A DNA stretch of 64,000 nucleotides from positions 3,449,371 to 3,513,370 of the forward strand of contig JAHLJT010000631.1 of NCBI GenBank assembly GCA_031308135.1, read 5' to 3'. This DNA comes from Acheta domesticus. Taxonomy: Eukaryota > Arthropoda > Insecta > Orthoptera > Gryllidae. Every line of letters starts with the position of its first letter. The stretch's first letter is position 1. Both the position numbers and the translations under genes were made by a program. Positions 24,824 through 35,215 of the stretch are shown in pieces. A model generated the notes under the pieces. That model searched no databases and was not told the DNA's origin. It saw nothing but the letters and a program-made list of their open reading frames with translations.

Positions 24824-25867
24824 GAAGAGATAGTGCCGAAGTATTTACTACAGGAACGTATTCGACCATTGTGAAAGATGCATACCCTTCTATCTCAGTG
24901 AACAGCTACTACTTGACGAATACTTACCAAGTGTTTCACATATAGATATCTGAAAATTTTGAAATTTAGTTCCTGAAGCATGAAAATCAAATAACTTTAT
25001 TGAAGGGCTTTGTATGAGAGATAGATCCGATTAATGGAAAACACAGTTTTGAATTGTGGACAAATTCTGCTCACATTAATAAAACATAGTGATTTGTGTG
25101 TGTCAAACATTTTATTATATAAACACTGTACATTAGGAATGTTCAGTGATAAATATAAGGGTTTCAAGACGCAAGAGCAGTGCAACAAAAGTGAGTGCAA
25201 AATAAAAAGACATTAAAGTCAATTTAAAGCGTCCAAACAATTTTAATGTATTTCCGAAGTGATTTGCGTCTTTTGAATCATTTCATAGTCTTACATAATC
25301 TGCTAAGTATCTTCTGAATAAAATATTGCTTTTCATCCTCTTCTTATTTTGAGCAGCTTGAATTTTATAAATCTACCTATGAATATTTTACTATTCCTTA
25401 CAATATTAACAAATATTATTAATAATTACTTATACGGCCATCAGAGAAATATCTGATAATGCATTCTACTAGCTGTGCTCCTAACTTCAATATTAAATTA
25501 AAGTAGACAACTTGAAAGAAAGAGAGCAGGAAAAAATAAATAGAATTATCATGAAGGTACTTAATTTCTTAAGAGCATCAATTATGGCAGCAAAATTGTT
25601 TTATGAATCCTACAAAATTTTATATTATAAATAAGGTAGTACGTACACAAGTTTAAGCCTTCTCAATATGTTAATTTACGTGTACGAAAATTGTACAATA
25701 TCGGAATGACTTTAATACAATTAACTCTCTAAAATAAATTCCTAGAGGGTCAAAAAGGTTTAATGTTCCCTCGTGTTATTTTAAACATGTATGGGTTTCC
25801 GTACGATTTTAAGAACTAGATCTCTGTTTAAAACGTGGACAGCTTGCCAGCCTGCCAGCCACCCTTC
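24824..25867. other. AT-rich DNA between inverted arms
   Basis: No intact frame or known motif; may be decayed remainder of the element carrying the THAP fragment. Repeated at 53382-54426. Confidence 0.35.
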
Positions 25868-25922
25868 GTGACGTCATTCGGCGCAGGAGCAGGCCTTCTA
25901 TTCTAGACGGCCTTGGTCGATC
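25868..25922 (-). repeat. Right arm of inverted repeat
   Basis: Inverse of 24167-24238, sharing a core of about 16 bases, then an 'aaggcc' block and 'gacgtcac' with different spacing. Repeated at about 54427-54481. Confidence 0.5.
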
Positions 25923-27390
25923 TCTTCATAACAATTTTTCCATATGTTTTAATTACATTCTGGCCATTATCTAAACGCTGTTATATTGTCAAAAAATGTT
26001 CATTAAATTGTTCTTAAATTCCCGTAACTCCCAATTAGTCCTGGAACGCTTCCTTTTAAACAAACAGTTCACTCACGCTACTATACCCATTAATTTCTAT
26101 AATTATAAAGTAATTTATTTGCATTAGTCCCATTGTAAGCTTTTTACTGCAATTGGGGGTATTTGGGAGTTGCAATCTTGTAAACTATTACATTTGGCAT
26201 ACCTAACTTTAAGAAAATTATTATTATTATTCTTAATCCTAAGTAATGTTTGATTTTTGCTCCTTCGTGGTAAATTTGTCGTACCCTTGCCCGCCGTTTA
26301 CGTTCGCATCAGCCTTTTAACATTTCCTCTTCACAACACCGTGTGGGGGTGGGACATGTACATTTTGCATTAATGTCTTGCGACTTTAGAGTACTTAGAG
26401 AGTACGACTTTAGAGTTCTTATTGTACTTAGAGAGGACCTTATTTCAAATATGTTAGTTAAATATACTTATTTCTAGGTTAAACCATATTGTAAAATGTT
26501 TTTGGAAGACCCTTTTGCCTATCTAATTTGAAGTAAAGAAATGTATAACCATTTTCCCCTTATAACTAATTATTCACTTCAGATATAATTGGTTATCTTT
26601 TCATTCACATAATATTCATACGTTATTTATATTATTTACCGTTACATTACTATTATTTTCATACATTATTTAATCATGCCCGCCCCCTGGTATACAGGTG
26701 GCGGGAAATGAGGAGAAATCTAGAGGAAATATTGCTTAAACGTATTATCACTACCATTAAATCCGAAGTAGAAGACAATTGTTTATGTAAACAGAGCAAT
26801 ATAAAATTGGTATACATTGTCGATTGTAGTCTGAACCCTTGCCTTACACGAATCACAGATTTGAAAAGACAGAAGGCAATCAATATGGTGAAAAAGTGAA
26901 CAGCGAAATAATTTAAAGACTATAAAATTGAGAAATGAACTAGTCTGTAATTGTCAAATCAAATTAAACCAAGCTGTTTTTAGGCATTATTGTGAATTAC
27001 AGTAAATAAAACATTATTTCGGTTGTTTAAGTTCACTTAATGGAATTGTAAAACAAAACTTTTTTTAAATATTAATAAAAGTGTACAGGCTCTGACGCAA
27101 AATTCCTTTCACATTTGACTGGAGCAAACTGCCCCAAAAATGATGGTAATCAGGAGCAGTCCGTTGTTTCGACTCGACCCGTATAGAAAATATCTGATGC
27201 CTCCCGAAATAACTCCGAGACAGTTCTCGTAACGGTCGAGGCTGCGCGCATCTCCCTGAGAAATCTCCGGGGGGAAGCTTTCCACGTTGTCAGTCTCGGT
27301 TCAACGACCGCGCAGATGTTCGAGATTCGACCAAGTGCCTTTCTTTGCTCAAGTCACTTACTTTCACCGCCCCAGGCATTATCCCGCGCC
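25923..27390. other. AT-rich DNA with a small family B piece
   Basis: No gene recognised. The plus frame 26708-26899 has no known motif. About 26190-26265 carries the family B block 'tttggcatacctaacttta' through 'cttaatcctaagtaatg'. Repeated in copy 2. Confidence 0.4.
26190..26265 (-). mobile_element. Family B fragment
   Basis: Matches the inverse of 22297-22360 in copy 1 (the 'ggcatacc.aactta' and 'cttaa.cctaagtaa' blocks). Both ends are missing. Confidence 0.5.
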
Positions 27391-27399
27391 CGCTTAATG

Positions 27400-27665
27400 A
27401 CTGCAAATACCTCCTGAGTGGGTGCACGTGACGGTAGCAATGGGGCGCGGGGTTTCCCTGAGCCCTACCGGGTCCCTGCCCACCGCGGCCGGCGCGCGGT
27501 CGCAAATAGATAGCATGCCTGGCAGCGCCAGGGAATTTCCCACACAGGTAGCGGTTCCGAGGGACGCCTCGCGCCGCGCCGTCTGGATCGCGCTGTCCGC
27601 CCTCCCGCGGAGGACGGGTGGCGCTGGTGAAAGACGGACTGGGACTCGTGGAGAGATGACGCACC
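27400..27665. other. GC-rich/CpG-rich island
   Basis: Strongly GC-rich with many CpGs. Overlapping frames on both strands (27290-27664 and 27394-27693 minus; 27422-27811 plus) have no recognisable domain and are treated as composition effects. Repeated at 55958-56223. Confidence 0.45.
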
Positions 27666-27669
27666 CCGG

Positions 27670-28230
27670 TTTTTTTTTTTTTTTTTTTTTCAACTTTCCC
27701 CCCGCCAGTAGCCCTGGCGAGGTTTATTGGCTATTGGGGTGTACATGCGCCGCTGCTCTTTGGCTTATGCGGCAAAGAAGGGGGCATCTTATTAACCGAC
27801 TTATTAACTAACTTAATACTAACTTAACCTATGGATGAAGCCGGCACTTTGGCTGGCAGCCTAAGATTTAAATTCTTGTTTAACGTTCTTTTGACTTTGC
27901 CTTCTCGTTGCTCTGTTTCTTGAATTATTTTTTGATCATTCACACACACATTCATACTAAGATTATTTACAGTTCACACACGCACGCACTTCCACACGAC
28001 ACTATATACACTATTTACACTTCACTGTTCGCCACGGCGCCGACTTTTCTCAAAGCGTCCGTGGCGGCTAGGCACTATGCGCCCTGGTGGCGGTAGCTGA
28101 CGGGTCTGCGGGCCCCGCTTCGTCACCGTCACCGGCCGCCGCACCCCGCTGGCGGTGCCGCCCCTTCTAATGAAGCGACAGGTCCGGAGCGCGACAAGTC
28201 CGTCTTCCGGTAATTGTCTCCCTTCGCATT
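27670..28230 (-). mobile_element. Family B copy with poly(A), minus orientation
   Basis: Read on the minus strand, it ends '...ccaataaacctcgcc' (AATAAA signal), 'gggctactggcgggggg', then A21 (the T21 run at 27670-27690). Interior blocks match copy 1 in order: 'tta(a/g)tattaagttagtt', 'gtggcgaacag' and 'gccacggac'. A polyadenylation signal 40-odd bases before an A tail is the mark of a retroposed transcript. It has no coding region. Repeated at 56228-56788. Confidence 0.65.
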
Positions 28231-29445
28231 TTTTTTTATTTTTTAAATATGTTTCAGACCGATTACCAATATTTATAAATGTAGAATTACGTAGTAGATA
28301 TAAGACTAGAATGAAGTGTAGATTGTAAGTACAGTATAGAAGGTTGGTTAGTAAGCATCCCCCTCCCCCCTCCACATAAGACTGTAACCCAGAATGAAAG
28401 TCATAAATCTATATACTTATGTGCACGGATTACGCATTCGAAAAAGATGACACATTTCATTTTACACGGAAGACAAGTTATTGATAATATGAAAAGGAAA
28501 GGTGTAGCTAATTCAATACCAAGTGAAAATACGTACTAAAAGCTACAGTATCTTACGACTTTCTAAAGTTGCATGAACGGTTGTGCAACAATCCGCTATA
28601 TTTTCAAACAGGAACGATTGTGATACATCATGCTTTGTATTTTTTCTAAAATTAAATGTGTATTTCAATTTTAAAATCTCTGCCGCCTATTCCGTATTAC
28701 TTTCTTCATCGTGAATATAACATTCCCCTCAGGACTAATCGCATTCAAATTTAAGCATTTGTGATAGTGTTTTAGAAGTTTCCTCCAACAAAAGAATTTC
28801 CCCCCAGGAAATGAAGCCACTAGTTAAACAATACGAATTACAATGAAGTTGACGATAGGAAGATAAAATTAGGTAAATCAAATCGAAATTTCCGAATACG
28901 TTCACGATATCCAAAAGATGTGTTTCGAGCACCATGAACATTTAATGAAATCACAAATTAAAATTATAAAAATAAAATTAATTGGATTGCTAAAATCAAA
29001 ATAAATTAGCTCATTTAATGCAATACATCTCTTGGATAAAGGTTACCAGCCTGCCTGATGACTGCAAGATCGTCCCATAATGTTATGAATTACTATTTTT
29101 AAACTCCTTGTAAAACACAAATGTTGAACAGGAAGAATAAATATTTGAAAAAAAAGTTCACGTTAGAAACAAAACAACTTGTTGCCATAAGACCCTTTAA
29201 TATTATCTCCGACATAATTTCTCCAACGGTAGCATCTTTGACTAAACGTAATCACAACAGTGTGTGGCGTTTTGTTCGCGGAGAAAAAAAGCATAGCTCG
29301 GAAGAGAAAAGGTTTTAATTCCCTAAATAATATAATGGCTTCCATGCATCGCATTTGTTTTCTTACGTACAATTTTTGAAATTTATTTACTGAAAATCAA
29401 CCAAGTATAGCTGTGTTGACATTCAAAATTTACCTGTGATAGAAT
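28231..29445. other. AT-rich DNA, no gene recognised
   Basis: Frames 28735-28941 and 29163-29372 (minus) and 29121-29318 (plus) carry no known motif. Repeated in copy 2. Confidence 0.4.
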
Positions 29446-29846
29446 ATGATCACTAGAGACTGGATTTTTATGTAATTACATATTTTTTGTCTTTCTACTT
29501 ACAGTTCTCAAAATTGTTATCTTGGCGAATCATAGCCCTCCTAACACAATATCGAATTTTTTCGTTACATATTTTTACATATTTAGTAGTATATTACATA
29601 TTTTACATATTTTGCTGTTTTCACAATATATTTTCTTATTTTATCAATTTTCTTCAATTTAATTCCATATTTTTTATGAAAAGAAGTTTTTTTAATCAGC
29701 ATTTTTACTACATTATTGGGGAAATCAAGGTATCCAAAATATCATTGAATAGAGAATTTTAATATTACATATCATATCCGATTTTACATATTCCTTACAT
29801 ATTTTGACGATTAATACTACATATTTTTCCGGTCTCTAATGGTCAC
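29446..29846. mobile_element. Non-autonomous hAT-like MITE with 8-bp target duplication
   Basis: The element body is 29454-29838 (385 bp). It starts TAGAGACTGG and ends CCGGTCTCTA, a 10-bp terminal inverted repeat with one mismatch; inward the pairing continues loosely ('atttttatgta' against 'aaaaatatgta'). It is flanked by ATGATCAC (29446-29453) and ATGGTCAC (29839-29846), an 8-bp direct repeat with one mismatch. An 8-bp duplication plus a TAGAG... terminus is typical of hAT. The interior has about eight copies of TTACATATTTT-like motifs near both ends, as expected for subterminal transposase-binding repeats. No transposase is encoded; the frame 29487-29762 is an AT-rich artefact. Confidence 0.75.
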
Positions 29847-30190
29847 ACTGAATACGAACAAAATATAATTACATTACACTTAAGAGGAACTGATTGCTTT
29901 AAATTCCATCGTAACACGAAGATTCAAATCAAGTTAGTGTGTAATAATTGTAACAGCCAGTACCTCCACACACTTTAGTGCAATTATGCGCAGTGTTTAT
30001 CCTTGAACCTCCTTAACTTCATATTTTATTATTTTTGAAAGAGATCATGTCTAAACAAAAGAATCCGACTCTCATACGAAGCAGACAAGAGTTCAAAATT
30101 CAAATGAAATGAAAGGAAAAAAAAGGAAACAAACAAACAATCGAAGGCAAAACAAATGATTACCAACCCTCTCAAATGCATAAGTTAGAC
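29847..30190. other. AT-rich DNA, nothing recognised
   Basis: No gene or repeat seen. Confidence 0.4.
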
Positions 30191-30199
30191 ATTCACAAG

Positions 30200-30510
30200 G
30201 CAAATGTACGGCGCCGCCACGAATGACGCGAGCGGCCCCCACGAGCGCGTTTCAACGAATGCCATTCTTCGGTGCCATAAATCTCCACGGCCGCAAAACA
30301 GGAAGAGCTCTCTCACAACACGTCGCGAGGTGACGCCGGCCAAGCGGCCGACGAACGAACAACATTAGACGAGTTGCTCGCTCTCGGCTTTAATAAACAC
30401 CACGCCCCCCGGAGGCTTTCAAACAACACCCAGCGGCTTCCGCAGCCAGAGCACACATCCGGCCCCTGCGCCCGAAAGCAGCCGCCGCGACACGCAGAAG
30501 CAGCCACTTA
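30200..30510. other. GC-rich island
   Basis: GC- and CpG-rich patch in AT-rich DNA; the minus frame 30313-30507 has no recognisable domain. Repeated at about 58760-59066. Confidence 0.4.
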
Positions 30511-30802
30511 TGCAATTTAGGGTATCACATGCAATGTGGGACGGAATCTATTAAAAGGGTAATTTTAGTAACATATACAGGATAAAATTAATTATATTTA
30601 TTATTATTATTAAATGTTATTATAAATATTACACATTATTAAATATATTAAGGATAATATTACTATAGTTTCTTATAGCTACTATTTGTTTCGCTTGTAT
30701 TGTTTTGAGGATTCTGATGATTTACTTCAGTGGTTTTACAAATATCAACCTACTGTATCTCTGCTAAAGCAGAAGGCTTTTGCCCTTTATGAGATGTTGT
30801 AG

Positions 30803-30804
<2 letters not shown>

Positions 30805-30847
<43 letters not shown>

Positions 30848-30869
30848 TATTATTATTATTATTATTAAT
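30805..30869. repeat. Palindromic (TAA)n(TTA)n repeat
   Basis: A run of TAA units switches directly to ATT/TTA units, so the whole 65-bp tract is self-complementary and could form a hairpin. The second copy (59362-59423) is one TAA unit shorter. Confidence 0.85.
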
Positions 30870-31429
30870 GATAAATTAGGCCATTATGCAATAGTGAATA
30901 AAGAACTAACGAGCGCATAATGGCCAATTATCCACGTGTAATGTAGAAGATTTTTAACAATTTTCACAAGCCTTTTTAAGATTTTGACTTATTTGTTAGC
31001 GGTACATCTGTATGACTAATAGTACTGACTACAGCGGTAAATGATATGAATATTGTTTCCGGCGACAGCAATCACGTGGTATGCTACATGTGTGCTGAGC
31101 GGACATTCAAATCAAGTAGCCGACAAAGCGCAATGGAGCCGAGTGAATATGTTTTCGAATGTGTTAGAAGTGGAAACGATAAGGTTGTGGGGAAAGAAGA
31201 AGAAATGGAGAAGAAAAAAGAAGATAACACAGGAGAGAACAAGAAGAGAGTAACTGAATATTGATATTTATGTTCCTTTTATGAATAAAGCAATACATTG
31301 CATCCATCATTCCATTTCACAAACAGTTGCAACACAAACTTTACTACATCGAAAATAGTAATGAGCCATTTTATCTACACCGAACGTATAAATAAACAGC
31401 GTAGAAAGGCGAATAGATAATAACTCTAA
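30870..31429. other. AT-rich DNA with a lysine/glutamate-rich frame
   Basis: The plus frame 31046-31264 (72 codons) ends in a charged K/E-rich stretch. It has no recognisable domain and no support for expression. Repeated at 59600-59818. I do not call it a gene. Confidence 0.3.
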
Positions 31430-31720
31430 TTCGGGTCCATATTTGAAAAAAAATTGAAAACGTTCCAGAAGTTTTATTATGTAAAGTTACTTCCAAAATG
31501 TAAAAAAAAAAAAAAATAATAAAATTGCAGTACTTTGAGTCGGGACAGATTGTTTCGGGAATGTGCATTATGGGAAAAATCCTAGAAATAGTTTAGACGC
31601 TAGTTTTGTTCACGGACGGTGACGTTGCCGGACGGACAGTCACACAACAGATAGACAGACGGAGATGCAGTCACACAGGCAGGCAGACGGACGAGAAAGT
31701 AAAAATCATGTTCACCATTT
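31430..31720 (+). repeat. Family A tail-like piece
   Basis: Poly(A)-interrupted AT-rich sequence followed by 'cggacggacag', 'gatagacagacgga' and 'ggcaggcagacggacgagaa', resembling the CAGA-rich part of family A copy 1. Weakly conserved. Repeated at about 59985-60260. Confidence 0.4.
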
Positions 31721-31941
31721 AACTGCAGGGGTGTTGCCGCGAAGGGTCAGAATCTAAACTGGTTTAGACACTGCCAAATTAGGAAGGGAATGCCGAACAG
31801 GGGCGGACTACATCTCTTGGAGGAACGATGGTCATTTCAGAATGAAGTCTCTTTCAAGTATATTGTAATAGGTCACAAGTAACACGCAATTCAAATATTG
31901 CCTAGGTATGCGAGCCAAATACAACCTTCTTTATTATTTCC

Positions 31942-32170
31942 CCTCCACAGTACCCTCTGCGGATGCCGGAATTTATTTGCTAAACTGGTTTACAAGTAAG
32001 CTACTGCCTCGTGGCTTAAGCAGCTGAAAGAGATCTTTCTTAATAATTAACTATAATTAACTAAAACTAACTTAATTTTAGCTTAAATCTAATTTATTAG
32101 TTATTACGAGGCACTTTGGCATACCTAATTTTAAAAAATATAAAAAAGTTTAATAATATAATAAATATCT
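31942..32170 (-). mobile_element. Family B copy, 5'-truncated
   Basis: Starts CCCCTCCACAGTACCC (the common 3' end read on the opposite strand). On the minus strand AATAAA lies about 36 bp before the end, followed by 'aaataataaag'. Internal blocks 'ggcttaagcagctgaaagag', 'ttagcttaaatctaattt' and 'cactttggcatacctaat' match copy 1. Only about 230 bp remain. Repeated at about 60491-60732. Confidence 0.65.
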
Positions 32171-32610
32171 ACTACTTATTAAATTAATACTCTTGCAACA
32201 GCCTACTTTTCAATTAGCATACCGCTACAGATTAGACTATGAGATCCCGTCGTAAGTTCCTTTCAGCTTCTTTGTGGTTTGAGATAACGACAGGAAGTCC
32301 ATTATGGCTTCACTTATTTCTGCTATTAATTCTTATTATTTATTGGCTAAATCACGTATATTCCTCATTCCCACAGTCAGATGTTCTGCTACTCCATGTC
32401 GTTTGTCATTTGATCTCGCTTTAGTCATTTCCTTAGCCGCAGATGGTCAGCTAAATCTCATGAGTGATCCTGTAGTCCTGTAATCTCTGGCCGCGTTCCT
32501 CTGGATTGAGAAAATATCTGAGCGATTCTGAAAATTCTCAATTTTGTGCTCATTTTCACAGAGCATATTAACAAACAAAATGAACATATTAACGACGTGA
32601 GTGATATATA
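32171..32610. other. Anonymous DNA, no gene recognised
   Basis: The plus frame 32239-32424 has no known motif. Repeated at 60733-61170. Confidence 0.4.
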
Positions 32611-32620
32611 ATAGTTATTT

Positions 32621-32745
32621 ACGATATCAGTATCGTAAACACATCTTATTACAATACGAGATTGGAAAATTATCAAACGAGCGACGATAGGAGCGAGTAT
32701 TCGATCGAGTATTGTAATAAGATGTTATGATACGTATATCGTTCA
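32621..32745. repeat. Long inverted repeat upstream of recombinase relic
   Basis: 'catcttattacaatac' at 32642-32657 pairs perfectly with 32709-32724, and outer bases ('acgatatcagtatcgt' against 'atacgtatatcgt') extend the arms to roughly 38 bp around a 51-bp loop. The loop contains further palindromic pieces ('cgagcgacga', 'tcgatcga'). It sits about 200 bp upstream of the tyrosine-recombinase fragment. Repeated at 61172-61296. Confidence 0.65.
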
Positions 32746-32940
32746 ACGTTTTATCCACTTTGTAAAATCTCAAATATCTGAAATATTGACTATTTTTCTT
32801 CTGAGAAATGTGGTCAACTTACGTGACATATTTTGTTGATCGAGGTTAGTGGGAGGCCATGGATGATTTCAGCATTAAAGACAAAAGAACGAGAAAAGGA
32901 TTGTATAGAGAAAAAATGTTTCCGATATTTCTGAAATAAA

Positions 32941-33654
32941 TATGCTGGCATATTTCACTTTTAAAGCAGAAAAAGAGAATCCCAGTTCAATGAGGTGTTC
33001 ACTACTCCATGCTACGAAGCACAATTTCAGTCAATAAAAATATTGATAAAAGTAAGTATACGCAATTGGTCGCGTTGCTTAAGAGACAAAATGACGGATA
33101 TGTGCCCAAGAAATCGTGAATTTTTGCAAAAACAAGATATCCATAGATTTTTACTGAAGGCAGGTGACGATCATTATTTAATGTTGAAGGTAACATTAAT
33201 TGCAGGGATATTTTGAGCTTGTCGAAGAGATAAATGAAAAATACGACGGTAAAAGATGTAGGTGATATGCTATGATATTTTTTAAAATTAAGGTTTCAAA
33301 TTCGAAAACTAAGAATATGAGAGAATTTGTTATCACGAGAGGCAATGGCGAAGGATTTCACTGTTTAGAGACATTGAAAAAATACATTAGAATTCGCCCT
33401 TTAACAACCAATCATGATCGCTTTTTTATAAATTACAAAAATGGAAAGCCAATACAACCTATTGCATTAACACATTTGGGGCCATTCCTAAACTTATCTG
33501 TACGTATCTTTGACTAAAATATCCTGAAGTTTTAACTAAACATTGCTTTCGAAGATCATCTGTTTCTTTGCTAGCTGACTTGGGTGCTAGTATATATTCG
33601 TTCACAAGATACGGAGGATGGAAGTCCAGTTCGATGTTCAACTGCGGGAATTAA
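32941..33654 (+). pseudogene. Tyrosine recombinase (Crypton-like) relic, copy 1
   Basis: Tyrosine recombinases cut and rejoin DNA through an active-site Tyr with helper Arg, His and Arg/Trp residues. Fragments in three frames run in order. 'FKAEKENPSS' comes near the start, then 'FLLKAGDDHYLMLKVTLIAG' (33001-33216). A following 'ACRR' holds the candidate first catalytic Arg. 'NHDRFFINYKNGK' lies at about 33407-33445. A C-terminal piece reads 'KHCFRRSSVSLLADLGASIY', whose H-x-x-R is at 33541-33552, and then 'RYGGWKSS' with Trp at 33619. The expected His before GGW is Tyr, and the final catalytic Tyr region is lost at a stop (33652). Multiple stops and frame changes: dead. Crypton or related YR element inferred. 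Confidence 0.7.
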
Positions 33655-33929
33655 TTTAAATAATTGTACAAATGTAATCAATGTTTATAATAAATAGATG
33701 TTCTTTGAAGTGTTGACTTTTGTTAATAGTAGGCCTTGGAATATTACGACACTGATTGCTCTAATAACGTCTATTAGGACACTCTTTTCACTTTTCTAAT
33801 GTTTCACGTTAAAACATCAAAGTGGATAACGAAAATTACACTTATGTATTTTTTTTAAATCCAAATAATACATCAAAATAACGTTGATGTATACTGCGCA
33901 TGTAAGTACCTTACCACAAAAAGTGTAAA

Positions 33930-34600
33930 GAAAACAATGGAGCCGTTTTTGAGAAAATCATATATTTCAGATTTATTTTCAAAATTTATTGCTTTTTTGA
34001 AATAAATTGTCCTCATTAAAATATTAATTTTGATGAACAGGTTTTACTCAGAAAAACCTGGCTTCAATACTGTAGTTCTATGAAAGACGATGAAAGAAAT
34101 TTGAACTTTTGGATTTTTCCAAAATTCAAATATTTCAGCGAAACTGAAACATGCGCCGTTTTGAGTAATAATTTTGGGTAATTTTTGAGAAAAAATTGAA
34201 AATGTCCTTGAGGCTTCGGGTGAAGTACCCCCAAAATTTAAAAAAAACGCTTTCAAACTTAAGGGGCCGCGACCTGAGTCAGATTGGCTGGGAAATATCA
34301 ATTAAAAAAAACTATCAAACAGTATCGGGGCAAATAACACTGTCACAAGGGTCCCGTTAGAACCTATCACAGCTACCCTCGAGGGACATTTACATGCATT
34401 ATTGTTATATCAGGTTGTGTTGTTTTATGTAAAACAAACAAAATAGAATTGTAGCTTAAACAGTCTGTTTTTTTAGTGATTCTGAGTAGTTGAATCTACC
34501 TGCAATAAGCGTTTTTCAGACGAATAATCACCGATTTTCGAGGCACAATTATAATACTTTCTCTACTTACGAAGTAAGCAGAAAGGGGAACTAATGTAAC
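33930..34600 (+). repeat. Family A repeat, copy 6
   Basis: Shares blocks with copy 1: 'gagccgtttttgagaaaatc', 'gatgaacaggttt', 'aacttttggatttttccaaa', 'gagaaaaaattgaaaatgtc', 'gaggcttc' and, near the end, 'aataagcgtttttcag', 'ccgattttcgaggcacaatt' and 'atactttctc'. The last block equals 5929-5985 of copy 1, so the family has a defined end here. Repeated at about 62490-63160. Confidence 0.65.
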
Positions 34601-34809
34601 AATACCTTTAGGAGTCAAAATTGAAGGAAATTAAAAATCTCCAATGTTGGTATTTCCATGCATTTTTTAAAAGATACATTCATATAAAATAGTCCAATAA
34701 GCAGTTGTGGTACTACAAATCTTAGTAGATGGATTATGATCTACGCGTTTTTATTATTTATCAAGCATTCTGCGAATGATGTGAGATGCACAAAAGAGTG
34801 ACCATTTTT

Positions 34810-35215
34810 TGCACTAGATGATCATGCTCTCATCTTCACACAGACGTTTTGGATTTCTCCAAAGATAGTAAGGTAGTTCTGGTATCATTTACTCCACACA
34901 CCAGACATACTACCACCCTTAAATGTGTCAATATATGGTCCATTAAAAACTTGTAAGAATACGTGAGCTCTGGATGAACTAAACCTATTAGGGAGCTGTG
35001 TGTGGGTGGAGGAAATCACATCGTGGAAGCACTGCTGCAATTTACATTCTAGGTATTGTCTAATACAGCGGCATTAGTCTATCTGCTGTTGCTCCTCCAA
35101 AGAATATCCAATCACGATTTCGAGCCACTGGAATTAGTTTAATAGGAATGATTTTATATAGGAAGACTCTTTCTATGCTCCTCGGACCCAAATCGTCCGC
35201 TTTTGGAAGACAATG
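34810..35215 (+). pseudogene. pogo/Tigger-like (DDE_1) transposase relic
   Basis: DDE_1 transposases of pogo-type elements act through three acidic residues. Plus-strand pieces in order: 'ALDDHALI' (about 34811), resembling the segment around the second catalytic Asp. 'VLDFSKDSKVVLVSFTPHTR' and 'LKCVNIWSIKN' (34843-34953) resemble the conserved stretch ending at the third acidic residue, which seems changed to Asn. 'PKNIQSRFRATGI' (35097-35135) and then, in another frame, 'NDFI' stop 'EDSFYAP' resemble the C-terminal GF-x-x-TGI-x-P-x-N signature. Stops and frame changes show it is dead. No terminal repeats identified. Confidence 0.65.

Noticed and set aside
29487..29762. 91-codon Phe/Tyr/Ile-rich frame
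   Set aside because: Lies wholly inside the AT-rich MITE and reflects its TTACATATTTT repeats.
31046..31264. 72-codon plus frame with a K/E-rich tail, also at 59600-59818
   Set aside because: Short and compositionally biased; its identity in two places is explained by the block duplication, not by conservation.
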